From assembly GCA_001931875.2 (NCBI GenBank), contig MSJH02000745.1, forward strand, positions 62,001 through 126,000: 64,000 bases of DNA, read 5' to 3'. This document shows, piece after piece, positions 1 to 10,081 of the stretch. Position 1 is the first letter of the stretch. Each line of letters starts with the position of its first letter. The position numbers and the translations under genes are program-made. This DNA comes from Byssochlamys sp. IMV 00236. Taxonomy: Eukaryota > Ascomycota > Eurotiomycetes > Eurotiales > Thermoascaceae. Below the pieces are notes generated by a model. That model searched no databases. It was not told the DNA's origin and was given only the letters and a program-made list of their open reading frames with translations.

Positions 1-1776
1 GTCAAGATAGACGAGATCTACAGTCTCAGGCTCGGACGAACCCTGAGAAGGGCCCGGCACAAAAGCCTGGATACAGTTAGGAACGCGGTAGAAGGAAATT
101 GGCGAATGGACAGTATCATCGCCATCATCGCCCGCATCGTCATGTGTCGTGTACCCAGGAACCAGTTCTGTCTCCGAGTCTGCGGAAAGCGGGACTTGAG
201 ATGCGGCTCCCCCCACGTCGATTGAGGTCGCCGCATTGAAGTCTTCATACTGTACGTCATGGGCGAAAGCCAACTGCTCTGGAGGGGTCAGAGGAACCCT
301 CCGGACATCATTGGCAGACGCCTCTGTGAAAACTTGAGGCTGCTTATTTAAGACTTCCACAACCTTTTGCGCAACATTGTAAGGGACGTCCTTCACATAT
401 CGGAACCCACTCGTGAACGGGGAGACAATGTAGACATCGTCCTGCGTAAATGGTCCCTTGAAGATGTCAAACCTGATAGCACCCGTGTTGATTATGGCCA
501 GCGCGGGTTTGTCAGCTCGGGAGGCATCGTGCACTGAGCCGGGAAGGACTTCCTTCTCCAACCACGTGTAGATGCTGTCTTCACTTGGATACTTGGCACG
601 AGTCATCCAAAGATCTTTGGGCGCGCAACCATGCACCAGATCAAGATGAAGTGCGCGCCGGGATTCTTCAATCAGACGGGATACATTCTGCCCATGTGCA
701 GTGGGGAACGTATCTGCGTCCAAGCCGGTATGGTGATAGTAGGAAAAGAGGTTGTTGTCAATATATTTACGGTTGAAGCTGGGCGTCTTCGAACTGGGAT
801 TGGCAGCAGTAGAGAGACCATCGATAGACATGAATCCAACGGTCTCCATGAAGCGGCCGCTGGCCAGGCCATATGCCTGAGCATCGTACTTGACGTAGTC
901 CCGAATATGCCAGTGGCCACCGAAGAATTGAATGGGAGTGTCCCATCGGATACTTCGGATCTCCTTGAATATCGCCAGATATTCCTTCGAGCGGACCGGA
1001 ACATGACCTGCCACCAAGAATAAATCGACATCCTTATCCCGGATGGCCTCCTGAAACCAGTCCTCTTTGATCGTCTCCTCCACTGGCTGTACTACCGTGT
1101 TGTTGGCGTTGCCCGTAAAGTCAAATAGGAAGCCGAAGGCGACAATGCGAATTCCCTGGTTTTTGGTGGTAAATTTCTTGTATCGGGGAGCCAAGGGGAC
1201 CAATTGTTGGGTCTGGGGGTCGTAAATATCGATGTTCGATGCGAGATAGTTTCCTCTGAAATTAGGAACCGTGGTCAAGAACTCGGCTTCGGAGGTGTTT
1301 TGCTTGTAAAGCTCGTGGTTCCCGGACGAAAGGAGATCGATGTGCTGCTGCTTCAGAATTTCCGCTGTATAAATTCCCTTCGGTTCCGACGAGTCGTACA
1401 GGCCGTTCCCTTCCACACGATCGCCAGTATCGATCACCAACAGATCCCATCCTTGCGCCTCCGCCTTCTCCCGCATGTGAGTCGCGAACGAGACATAATC
1501 ACCCCAATCGGCCGAGAACGACGGCCTGCAGCTCTACGGTCAGCCGCAGTCAACCACCGGAAGTGAAGAGGAGAGGTCACGGACGAGCTCCAGATGGACA
1601 TACTCTTGCAGATGGCCGGCCAGCCAGCCGTGGGTATCAGTAGTGTGGAGGAAGTTGAGCTGGCCCCATGTCAAATCCCGCAACGGCGCGGGGATAGGGT
1701 CGGATGCGGAAGGCTGGGATGCGAGAACAGCAGTTGCGAGCGAAAGGAAGAGGGAGGAATAACAAAACATGTTCAT
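1..1776 (-). CDS. Secreted metallophosphoesterase / 5'-nucleotidase-like protein, 3' end outside window
   Basis: Calcineurin-like phosphoesterase of the 5'-nucleotidase type, comparable to the yeast YHR202W family; probably hydrolyses phosphoesters outside the cell or in the vacuole. Exons on the minus strand are 1776..1604 and 1525..1; the 78-bp intron has GTATGT, branch GCTGACC and CTGCAG, and joining restores the run [14 protein letters not shown]. The frame stays open to base 1 (566 codons). Metal-binding blocks are visible: [12 protein letters not shown] near residue 40, [17 protein letters not shown] and GGHWHIRD. The first ATG (1776) begins a hydrophobic signal peptide ending near AVLASQ; the open frame further upstream has no ATG. 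The C-terminal part ([19 protein letters not shown]) resembles the nucleotidase C-terminal domain. The substrate cannot be read from sequence. It is divergent from the E1 beta gene. Confidence 0.85.
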
Positions 1777-2350
1777 GGACGATGAGGAGGTCAGAAGGAG
1801 AAGGAGAAGGAGAACAAGAACAAGACCAGCTCGAACATACAATGACTGATAAGAGATCCCCAGTGATAACTATCAGACGGGGAGGAATGAATCAAGGAAG
1901 GGAGAGAGAAGGAAAGCATCGCATATCAGCGGAAGCTCCGTTCGGGATGGGGAACTTGGGAGGAGAGCTCGACAGTCCGAGGTCCGTCGTATGGTACGGT
2001 AACATACACAATAGCCGGGTTGCGAGGGGGGACAACGCGGGCGGGAGTGTTGACATCGGGCGGGTAAATACGGGTTCGGAACGGTAAAAAGACCAGGCCA
2101 TGCCGGTGAGCGTATACAGAACGCTTAGTCAACGCTGGCCCAACAGACTCGCGCTTCTCAAGCAACAACGATAAGTCGAACTTCGACTCTATCTCGGCCG
2201 GTTTTCCTCTCTTCCTTTCTTCCTTTCTTTCTCGTGCGCGCGAGCCTTTCTCCTCAGCCGGTCTTCGCTCCGTTCCTTCGTCTTCCAAGGAGTCAATCCC
2301 CCTCCGGTCTATCCAGTCGCGCCCTCTCCGCTCTGGTGTCACCACTCATC
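1777..2350. promoter_or_regulatory. Divergent promoter between phosphoesterase and pyruvate dehydrogenase E1 beta
   Basis: This 574-bp interval holds both 5' leaders. The E1 beta side has a pyrimidine tract at about 2200-2232 (runs of CTTTC and CTTCC), as is common upstream of well-expressed Aspergillus genes. No ATG lies in frame upstream of 2351; the in-frame extension begins with GTG. I see no convincing TATA box and no additional gene. Confidence 0.5.
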
Positions 2351-3674
2351 ATGGCTGCTCCCCGATTTTTCCGCCCAGCAGCTCCCCTGCTTTCCTCTCG
2401 TCTTGCTTCCTCCTTCGTCCGTCACTCTGTTCGTCGATCGGCCTGCGCGCCATCGATCTTCAGCCCAAGGCAATATGCTACTGAGAGCGGCACCAAGGAA
2501 GTCACTGTCCGAGATGCGCTGAACGAGGCCTTAGCGGAGGAACTGGAGAGCAACCCAAAGACCTTCATTCTGGGTGAGGAGGTTGCACAGTACAACGGCG
2601 CGTATGGCTCCCTTTCTGCTGTTGCATGCGCACAATTGGATTCCTGGCGACGGCGCTGACACAACTTCCTTGTTCAGATACAAAGTTACTCGAGGTCTAT
2701 TAGACCGTTTTGGCCCCAAGAGGGTTATTGACACTCCTATCACTGAGGCTGGTTTCTGCGGTTTGGCCGTGGGTGCCGCTCTGGCTGGATTGCACCCGAT
2801 TGTAAGTTCAGCGATCGACTGGAAGCTCTGGTGATACAGTGTTTCTGACAAGATATGTCGGCCAGTGCGAGTTCATGACGATGAACTTTGCCATGCAAGC
2901 CATCGATCACATCATCAACTCTGCCGCTAAGACTCACTACATGTCTGGTGGTATCCAGCCCTGCAACGTTACTTTCCGTGGACCTAACGGCTTCGCTGCC
3001 GGTGTCGCCGCCCAGCACTCCCAGGACTACTCCGCCTGGTATGGTAGCATTCCCGGTCTCAAGGTCCTGGCTCCCTGGAGCGCCGAGGACGCCAAGGGTC
3101 TTCTGAAAGCTGCTATTCGGGACCCCAACCCTGTGGTTTTCTTGGAGAATGAGTATGTGCTCAATTAAGTGCCAGATGATCTCGAGTGCTGACCACAAAT
3201 AGGCTCATGTACGGTCAATCCTTCCCCATGAGCGAGGCTGCTCAGAAGGACGACTTTGTGCTGCCCATCGGCAAGGCCAAGATTGAGCTTCCTGGAAAGG
3301 ATCTCACCATTGTTTCTCTCTCCCGTTGCGTCGGACTGTCGCTCAATGCCGCCGCCGAGCTCAAGCAGAAGTACGGAGTCGAGGCTGAAGTCATCAACCT
3401 CCGCTCGATCAAGCCCCTCGATGTCGAGACTATTATGAAGTCCTTGAAGAAGACTGGCCGCCTCATGGCCGTCGAATCCGGTTTCCCTATGTACGGTGTT
3501 TCATCCGAGATCCTGGCTCTGGCCATGGAGTACGGCTTCGACTACCTGACTGCCCCTGCCGTCCGTGTTACCGGTGCTGATGTCCCCACCCCCTACGCTG
3601 CCAAGCTGGAGGAGCTGAGCTTCCCTCAGCAGGATACGGTAGTCGGCCAGGCCGTCAAGCTGCTGCGGTTGTAG
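2351..3674 (+). CDS. pdb1: Pyruvate dehydrogenase E1 component, beta subunit (mitochondrial)
   Basis: Beta subunit of the thiamine-diphosphate-dependent E1 of the pyruvate dehydrogenase complex, which decarboxylates pyruvate for acetyl-CoA in the mitochondrial matrix. Exons 2351..2601, 2678..2801, 2866..3152 and 3203..3674 give 377 residues, the usual length. Introns are 76, 64 and 50 bp, and their removal restores [29 protein letters not shown] and FLENELMYGQSF. The first ~37 residues are Arg/Ser/Ala-rich without acids, as in a matrix presequence ending before QYATESGTK. The transketolase pyrimidine-binding domain ([17 protein letters not shown]) and the C-terminal transketolase domain ([14 protein letters not shown]) are intact. 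Start 2351 is the first in-frame ATG. Identification is secure. Confidence 0.96.
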
Positions 3675-4246
3675 ATGGGAGTGCAGGAGGAGTCAAGATC
3701 TATTAATATATTGTCATGTGCCCAGTACCCTTTCATTTTCCCCTAGTCAAGCCTGAGGAATTGTACGACTAGAACGTTCTACCAATTTTACATCCCTCAC
3801 CACTTCTAATGACCGAATGAGGTTCCCTGTGTTGGTTCACATGTATCTGTTCATCAAACGTCATGCATGGATTTCCTTCTGCGAGCGACTGGCTGGGTCA
3901 CATACGATCCGATGTGGCCATTTCCAAACCCCTCCAGTAGCCTGTTTGATATGACTCCGGCGGGTTGAGGTGTTCCGCGCGTATCAACCTGCTGTGTTTT
4001 CCAATGCATCGACTCTTTCCGAGGAGTTCGATCAGACATGCTGACTGGAGCGTATATCGTCCCCTGGTAGCGCTTGGCTCTCAGTGCAGTCGAGCGCTTC
4101 TGTGGAGCACCGGAGATATCGCTCGTAAGCTCGAATTTGGGGGTTCAGCGGGTATTTGAAACCTCTTTCCCTATCAAATCCAGTGGTTCCTCATGTGCCC
4201 GCGCCGCCTCCACGCGACTTTGCTCGTCGTATATTCTGTAGTAAAT
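3675..4246. other. Convergent 3' region, no gene seen
   Basis: Between the ends of the E1 beta gene and the zinc-finger gene (572 bp). It should hold both 3' UTRs. AT-rich sequence follows the E1 beta stop (TATTAATATATTGTC near 3701). Short frames of about 60 codons on either strand show no recognisable protein. Confidence 0.4.
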
Positions 4247-4966
4247 TCATGAAACAGTAACTCCGTTCATACCTGCGCACCCGACTGGACAGTCCGTAGG
4301 TCTTCTCGGGTCATAATACTCCTCATCCGTATCACTCTCCGCATCGACATCCACTTCCTTCACCTGGGATGACCTGGCACGATCTCGCACATCTGCCGAT
4401 GTACTTTCATCCTCGTCATCATCAGCCAACACGTTTTTCTTCACTGGAGGCGCCGGAGCAGCCGGTCCCTTGACGGTGGTGAACGAGCTCTTGAATCCTC
4501 CCTTCTTAAAGCCGCCACCGGTCCCCGTCTTCGTTCCCGCACTTGTCTCTTTCGTATCGACAACGCGTAATCCAGCTTCCTCNNNNNNNNNNNNNNNNNN
4601 NNCATCTGCCTTCCTTGCATCCTGTTTAGCTCTTTCTGCCCCGTTTGGATCGCGCGAGAGCTGTTTCAGATCCCGTAGGCGCTTGCGGTGTTGGTGGTCA
4701 TAGGATCCAATATGTGCTTCGTACTCGGGATGGCGCGAGTAGGACTTATTGCAGAGTGTACAGGTAAAAGAACTCAGTGCTGATCGCGCGGAGTCAGTCT
4801 GGAAAGGGTTAGCTATCGAGAATGCGCGCGGGAATCTGTTGGGATGGTTGAAAGGTACCTTTGGTGCTGGGTTCGTGAACCCACGCTGCAACGGTTAGTT
4901 TTGTTTCTTCAAGTGGCCTGGTCAAATTTTATGTATTGAGGAGACGGAAAGACTTACAGGAGCCAT
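4247..4966 (-). CDS. C2H2 zinc-finger protein (ZNF804/GPATCH8-type finger), contains N gap
   Basis: Proposed exons on the minus strand are 4966..4958 (only ATG GCT CCT), 4885..4859 and 4798..4247, giving 195 residues including about 7 unknown ones. Intron 1 (72 bp) has GTAAGT and TTGCAG. Intron 2 (60 bp) has GTACCT, branch GCTAACC and TTCCAG, and joins NPAPK to TDSARS. One finger is visible at about residues 25-47 with C-x2-C-x12-H-x5-H spacing, followed by the basic stretch HRKRLRDLKQL. This resembles the single finger of animal ZNF804/GPATCH8 proteins. The rest is low complexity: a Gly/Lys/Phe region, then an acidic DDEDE and DTDEEYYDP tail. Nuclear nucleic-acid binding is inferred; the target is unknown. 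Twenty Ns (4583-4602) follow QDARKAD. Confidence 0.8.
4583..4602. other. Assembly gap, 20 Ns in a coding exon
   Basis: Exactly 20 unresolved bases inside exon 3 of the zinc-finger gene. The reading frame matches on both sides if the true length is 20 bases (or 20 plus a multiple of 3). The flanks encode a charged Ala/Lys/Glu-rich stretch. Confidence 0.98.
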
Positions 4967-5727
4967 CGTTGGGGTTCTCTCGTCGATTAACTTGGCAACG
5001 CAAGAAGATGAACGCGGGGGCGCAAGTGCGGCCTTTGGAGAGTCGAAAGGCGACTTTTGGAATTACTGTGATTATAACTTCAAAATGACAGTATAAGGCT
5101 TCTGAGGTCGAGAATTTAATTCATGAAACGACAGTTGTGGCCGATATAAGCGTAATGTATTCCGGGTAGGAACAGTGTAGAGTACAAAGGTTATGTCTTC
5201 GCGATGGCGGCCATCTGCCGAGTGGAAGAGCCCCGGGAGTCGCTCACCGCCTTTAGCTGGCGGGATTTAGTATATCTGAAACCAAACTCTGGCAGCATAG
5301 TCCCTGCAGGTGAATATTTTGGGATATTTTTCTGATATCATACAAGCCTCGTTACGTGTGCTACGTAGTATATCAGCTCTACAGTCCAACGGTCAATAGT
5401 GGTTACTGTTATTGTTATTTACTAGTTGATTGAACTATATATCGTATGTACTGACCGTTTTCCCCGGCTTCTGTGGTGGGCCAATCATATATCCGCAGTC
5501 ACCGCTGACCAATGGAAACCGCGGGAAATCAAGGCCGAGCTTGTTTTACTGGGATTCTGCGAAACTGCTAGTAATTACATGGAAATAGACGCTCAACTCT
5601 TTTGCCCTCGATTCTTCACCCGATGGCCGATTGTTATGGACCCTTCTCATAATTAATGAGTTTACGTACACTAATATTCCTTATATGAAGCCTCTGCAAT
5701 TCCATTGACGAGAGAGACGCCCAAACC
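4967..5727. promoter_or_regulatory. Divergent promoter region, zinc-finger gene and Mcp1-like gene
   Basis: 761 bp separate the two start codons. A 76-codon plus-strand frame at 5426-5656 has no recognisable content and I do not call it. No repeat or RNA gene is evident. Confidence 0.4.
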
Positions 5728-6811
5728 ATGGACAATATGAAGGACGGCGGACCGGATGAAGCCGATGCCCGCTCTCTGATTTCGATGCAGGAGCTCGATC
5801 CATCGCCAGTGGAAGATCAACCCCCAGATCTTGAGTCTGGTGGCTATTTCCCCAAAGATGCGGACGCTGCTACTCCCAAGCGGGATGGGACGGTGTCCCA
5901 TTTCTCATTCCCAAAGCTCGGTCTCAGCGGACATCGATGGGACTACTGGCGTATGGCCTCCATCTTCCAGCTCCAGGTGGATTGGACTTGAATTAGCATG
6001 ATTGTTTCTAACCGCTACAATAGTATCCGCAGTACAGAGATATTCCACCTATCCGCCGTCTGTCTTCTTCGTTCTTCACATCGCCAACACCTCCCTCATC
6101 CCGCTCGTGACACGTTCCGTACCCTCAAGTGAGAGTTATCTGCTTCTCACAAGGCCAATATATCAGTCCATCCCGCTTGAACATATCATGCTCACCGTGC
6201 CGATTCTCGCGCACATCGCCAGTGGAGTGACCCTACGGAGTATCCGCGCTCGACGACGCGCGCGCCTCTACGGAGCCGAGACGAGGGCACAGCGATCCCT
6301 CCTCAAGTCCTGGCCGGTCGTGAGTGTCCAGTCGAGACTGGGATACTTGCTTCTCCCGTTGCTGGGAACACATGTGTTGGTGAACCGTCTTGTGCCATTG
6401 AAAGTGGAGGGCGGAAGCTCGGGTGTCGGACTCGGATACGTCGCCCATGGCTTCGCACGGAGTCCGGTTTTTTGGAGCCTTTACTATATCATTTTCGTGG
6501 CTGCTGGAGTATGGCATATTGTCGGCGGCTGGGCCGCATGGAGGGGTTGGAGAGTGACAACGGCCCGGAAGAGTCGCGGAGAAGGACACGTTATCCACGG
6601 CGGATATCTGGGATATATGGAGAGCCAGGAGCAGCAGAAGCGACGAAGACGGATGTGGTGGATTGTCAACGGGATCGCGGCTTTAGGCACAGCTCTTTGG
6701 CTTGCGGGAGGCTTAGGAGTCGTGGGATACGGCGGGAAGGGCTCCGGCTGGGAGGCCAAGAATTGGGATGAGCTGTATAAAAATGTGCCTGTGATTGGGG
6801 CCTGGCTATGA
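5728..6811 (+). CDS. mcp1: Mcp1-like multi-pass mitochondrial membrane protein (DUF1691)
   Basis: Member of the fungal Mcp1/DUF1691 family. Yeast Mcp1 is a mitochondrial outer-membrane protein whose overexpression rescues ERMES/Mdm10 defects by helping lipid transfer together with Vps13. Exons 5728..5950 and 6024..6811 give 336 residues; the 73-bp intron (GTATGG, branch TCTAACC, AATAG) joins HRWDYW to LSAVQRYSTYPPS. The N-terminal ~75 residues are acidic and soluble. About five hydrophobic helices follow, with family landmarks YSTYPPSVFFVLHIANTSLIPL, HIMLTVPILAHIASG, LLLPLLGTHVLVNR and SLYYIIFVAAGVWHIVGG; the histidines in these helices resemble those of heme-b-type four-helix proteins. A basic loop (QQKRRRR) precedes the last helix. 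Two abutting Puf-type motifs lie just past the stop. Confidence 0.85.
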
Positions 6812-6825
6812 TGAACGACAACGAC

Positions 6826-6843
6826 TGTAAAGTATGTAGAGTA
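6826..6843 (+). promoter_or_regulatory. Two abutting Puf-type 9-mers in the Mcp1-like 3' UTR
   Basis: TGTAAAGTA (6826-6834) is followed with no spacer by TGTAGAGTA (6835-6843), 15-32 bases after the stop codon. Both fit the Puf4-type consensus UGUANANUA on the mRNA strand. Binding is an inference from the motif only. Confidence 0.45.
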
Positions 6844-7217
6844 CATGATAATTCTAATAATATAACGTATATTTTTGGACAGTTATACTTCTACAGAATC
6901 ACTAAAGTTGTTATAGGTTTGTAAGTATCATATAAGTTCAATATGCGTGTGATTTATAGATATCAGTCCCCATTCCATGAACTACCAGAGAATGCAATTA
7001 ATGCAGAATGTTAGCTCAGTTTGTCTTTCCATGTACCTATACCGAGTACAATTACTATTTACTCTATATGTTCGGAGCCTAACACAGAAGCCCGCTCATG
7101 TGGCCCGTGCACCGAAATTTTACAGTCTAGAAACTCCGCAATGCGATCAATTGTAGGTCTGCAGAATGCACGGCCTGGCATCCGGTTTATGAGCCTATTT
7201 TCTAAAAGCTAGAGCCA
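6844..7217. other. Intergenic region between Mcp1-like gene and trm1
   Basis: AT-rich 3' UTR sequence of the Mcp1-like gene gives way to the trm1 upstream region. A plus-strand frame at 7021-7212 is not in frame with trm1 and has no recognisable content. Confidence 0.4.
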
Positions 7218-9590
7218 ATGTCCCTGGCTCCTTCATTTTCATTTTCATTTCACCATATAAAAGCACGATGCGCAATCTGCACGCGACTACCATTTCGATC
7301 TAATCGTCTGAACCGCCGAACGATATTCCAAGCGCCCAAGGAACAGTTTGCAGAATCTCCACGCTTGTCATTTCGATATCTACAGCTACGATCATTTTCC
7401 GCAAAAGCCACAGTCATGACGGCTTCTCCCTCTCCAGCGGCAGCGGCGGCTCCGCAGATTGTTCAGGTCGGGGATAAAGAATATGAAGCTGTTAAGGAGG
7501 GGCTGGCCTATATCCTGAACCCGCGTCCGAAAGACGCACCGAAGAAATCACAGAAAGGTCCCAAGGGCGAGACAACACAGCAGTCGGTGTTCTATAACCC
7601 GATTCAGCAATTTAACCGCGATCTGAGCGTGTTGGCGATCAAGGCGTACGGTGAACATGTCTTGGCTGTGAAGAAGGAGAAGCTTGAAAAGAAAAGGCAG
7701 AGGATCGCACAAAATGGATTCGCGAAGGGGAAGAAGCGTAAGAGGGGAAATCAGGAAGGGGATGAGGATGCTGGGAAGGTTGTCCCTGACCAGGTTGATA
7801 ATGCTGCTGCTACTTCTGAAGCTACTGCCGATCAACCTTTGGAGACGAGTGGTGTTGCTGTTCCCTCGGAGGAGAAGCCTTTGTCTTTCACGATTCTAGA
7901 CGCTTTGTCTGCCACGGGTCTCCGTGCGCTGCGTTATGCGAAGGAAATTCCATTCGCGACTTGTATCGTCTCAAACGACCTATCGCCTTCCGCTGTCCAG
8001 TCGCAGAAGATCAACATCGAATATAACAAGGTGGAGGACAAGGTGAAGCCAAACAGCGGCGATGCATGTGCCTATATGTACAGTCGCAACGGCCCTCACG
8101 ACCCTGGTGACAGTGGTCATAAAGGGAGATTCGATGTTATTGATCTGGACCCGTACGGCACCGCTGCTCCCTTCATGGATGCTGCAGTACAGGCAGTCAA
8201 TGACGGAGGTCTCCTATGTGTGACTTGCACAGATGCTGGAGTTTGGGCCTCGAATGGATACCCAGAGAAAGCGTTCGCTCTATACGGTGGTATCACCGTA
8301 AAAGGCTCCCATTCGCACGAAGGTGGGCTGCGTCTTATCCTTCACGCGCTTGCCACATCTGCTGCAAAATACGGACTCGCAATTGAACCGCTGCTATCAC
8401 TATCAATTGACTTCTATGCCCGAGTATTTGTCCGCGTGTACAAATCTCCCGCAGAGGTCAAGTTCATCTCAGCCAACACGATGCTGGTCTATAACTGTGA
8501 CTCCGGCTGTGGTGCTTGGTCCATCCAGCCTCTCAGTCAAACGAAGCAGAAGCCTGACAAGAAGGGAAACCCTTTCTGGACTTTCGGCTACGCGCAAGGC
8601 CCAACAGCAGCGCCGCATTGCGAGCACTGCGGCTTCAAAACTCACCTTGGCGGACCTATGTGGGGAGGACCTCTTCATAACCCTCATTTCATCCAAAAGA
8701 TTCTCAACATGCTACCTGGAATTGACAGAGACACTTATCACACCGTCGACCGGATCGAAGGCATGCTGACGACGGCTCTGGAAGAGGATCTCGACGTGGG
8801 TCCCTCAAAGACACCAGGTTCTACTCCTGAACCAGGTCAGGACCAGGACGTTACAGTCACTGCTCAACGATCCCCAATCATTCCTCGCATGGACCCAGCT
8901 CAACGGGAGCCTCATCCCTTCTTTTTCAGCGTCAGCGCTCTGTCTAAGGTCCTCCACACCCAAACAATGCCCGTCGACGCCTTCCGCGGTGCTCTCAGAC
9001 ACCTCGGCTACCGTTCAACTCGCAGCCACACCAAACCAAACACCATCCGAACAGACGCTCCCTGGGACGTTATCTGGGAAATCATGCGCGAATGGGTACG
9101 GCAGAAATCCCCCATCAAAGAGGGAGCCCTCAAGCCCGGAACCGCAGGCGCAGCGATTATGAAAAAGAGCCGAGAGAATCTCAGGAAGTTTGACGAGACA
9201 GACCACCCACTATCCCTACTTAAGCAGGAAATCACAGCCGCGGTGGAAAGTGGCAGGAACATCAACGAGCTCACAACCAAAATCGAAGCAGCGCTCTACC
9301 GCTCCGGTGCACGACAGCGGCTCGGAAAAGATACCGTTGGAACAGATACAGAGATGAAAGATGCCACAGAGCAGGTGTCTCCATCGGAGGAGGAGACTGC
9401 TCGCAGTTCCAGAGCGGGAAGTCCATCTGCTGCTCAGAGACCACATCCCAGCACGCTGAATATCGTATTTGATGAAGCACTAGGAAGAGAAGCCTCCGAT
9501 GCTCAAACGAAGAAACGACTTGTGAGATATCAGATCAATCCGCGAGAGAACTGGGGTCCGCTCAGCAGGGCTTCAGGGAGTACGAGGTAG
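7218..9590 (+). CDS. trm1: tRNA (guanine26-N2)-dimethyltransferase Trm1
   Basis: SAM-dependent enzyme that dimethylates G26 of tRNAs in nucleus and mitochondria. Single exon; 790 residues from the first ATG. The Rossmann SAM site is DALSATGLRALRYA (about residue 227), and the catalytic region is DLDPYGTAAPF (about 308), followed by CTDAGVWASNGYPEKAFALYGG. A zinc-binding module follows: NCDSGCGAW (about 427) and CEHCGFKTHLGGPMWGG (about 468). Lys/Arg-rich segments near residues 160-175 could carry a nuclear signal; the C-terminus is low complexity. The first 66 residues are basic, without acidic residues for the first 40, and end in LRSFSAKATVM, like a mitochondrial presequence. A second in-frame ATG at 7416 would give a 724-residue form without it, as in yeast TRM1. 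Identification is secure. Confidence 0.95.
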   Translation: MSLAPSFSFSFHHIKARCAICTRLPFRSNRLNRRTIFQAPKEQFAESPRLSFRYLQLRSFSAKATVMTASPSPAAAAAPQIVQVGDKEYEAVKEGLAYILNPRPKDAPKKSQKGPKGETTQQSVFYNPIQQFNRDLSVLAIKAYGEHVLAVKKEKLEKKRQRIAQNGFAKGKKRKRGNQEGDEDAGKVVPDQVDNAAATSEATADQPLETSGVAVPSEEKPLSFTILDALSATGLRALRYAKEIPFATCIVSNDLSPSAVQSQKINIEYNKVEDKVKPNSGDACAYMYSRNGPHDPGDSGHKGRFDVIDLDPYGTAAPFMDAAVQAVNDGGLLCVTCTDAGVWASNGYPEKAFALYGGITVKGSHSHEGGLRLILHALATSAAKYGLAIEPLLSLSIDFYARVFVRVYKSPAEVKFISANTMLVYNCDSGCGAWSIQPLSQTKQKPDKKGNPFWTFGYAQGPTAAPHCEHCGFKTHLGGPMWGGPLHNPHFIQKILNMLPGIDRDTYHTVDRIEGMLTTALEEDLDVGPSKTPGSTPEPGQDQDVTVTAQRSPIIPRMDPAQREPHPFFFSVSALSKVLHTQTMPVDAFRGALRHLGYRSTRSHTKPNTIRTDAPWDVIWEIMREWVRQKSPIKEGALKPGTAGAAIMKKSRENLRKFDETDHPLSLLKQEITAAVESGRNINELTTKIEAALYRSGARQRLGKDTVGTDTEMKDATEQVSPSEEETARSSRAGSPSAAQRPHPSTLNIVFDEALGREASDAQTKKRLVRYQINPRENWGPLSRASGSTR

Positions 9591-9646
9591 GAAGAGGAAG
9601 TGATTAAACGAATGCAAATCCGATAGGAGCCCTATGAAGGAAAATA

Positions 9647-9666
9647 TGTACTGTACTGTACTGTAC
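9647..9666 (+). repeat. Tandem repeat (TGTAC)x4 in the trm1 3' UTR
   Basis: Four perfect copies of a 5-bp unit about 57 bases after the trm1 stop. The last copy runs into TGTACAAATA, which fits a Puf5-type UGUANNNNUA pattern. Confidence 0.9.
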
Positions 9667-9948
9667 AAATATGTATTCCTGCATCTATATCGTCAATCAT
9701 CTATTTATATATTTCGATCATTTCCATTCAGGCTATTAATCAACCTAGAGTAGGCGTTTTATTCTCCTAGTGGTTGATTATTTTCAGATCTTAGGGGAAA
9801 TCCAATCGTCACTCAACTTACTAGCTGTAGAGATATTCAGAAAGGACAAAACAGGGATCAGCGAACGACACATCGACAACCACCTCGTGGATATAATACA
9901 ATACGCCAATTTTATAGTCAAAACAGCTAACTCGTTAAACACTAATGT

Positions 9949-9964
9949 ACATACATACATACAT
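9949..9964 (+). repeat. Tandem repeat (ACAT)x4
   Basis: Four perfect ACAT units in AT-rich convergent intergenic DNA. Simple sequence repeat with no apparent role. Confidence 0.85.
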
Positions 9965-10081
9965 GGATATCCAAGGATCCTGTCCTTTTTTGTTTTTTAT
10001 CTATGAGAAATAGAAAAGTAAAAGAATAAACTTAACTCCCTCCGTCCCCCCTTTTTTGATACAATAGTTACGCAGAAATAG

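Larger units (their letters stand above)
9591..10081. other. Convergent 3' region with two short tandem repeats
   Basis: Lies between the ends of trm1 and the permease gene. It holds four copies of TGTAC (9647-9666) and four of ACAT (9949-9964), in otherwise AT-rich sequence. No gene is supported. Confidence 0.5.

Noticed and set aside
1526..1603. Apparent frameshift in the phosphoesterase gene near its 5' end
   Set aside because: A 78-bp intron with good donor, branch and acceptor restores the conserved sequence, so the gene is not broken.
1777..1842. Leu-rich extension upstream of the phosphoesterase start
   Set aside because: It lacks an ATG (opens with TTG); the ATG at 1776 already starts a good signal peptide.
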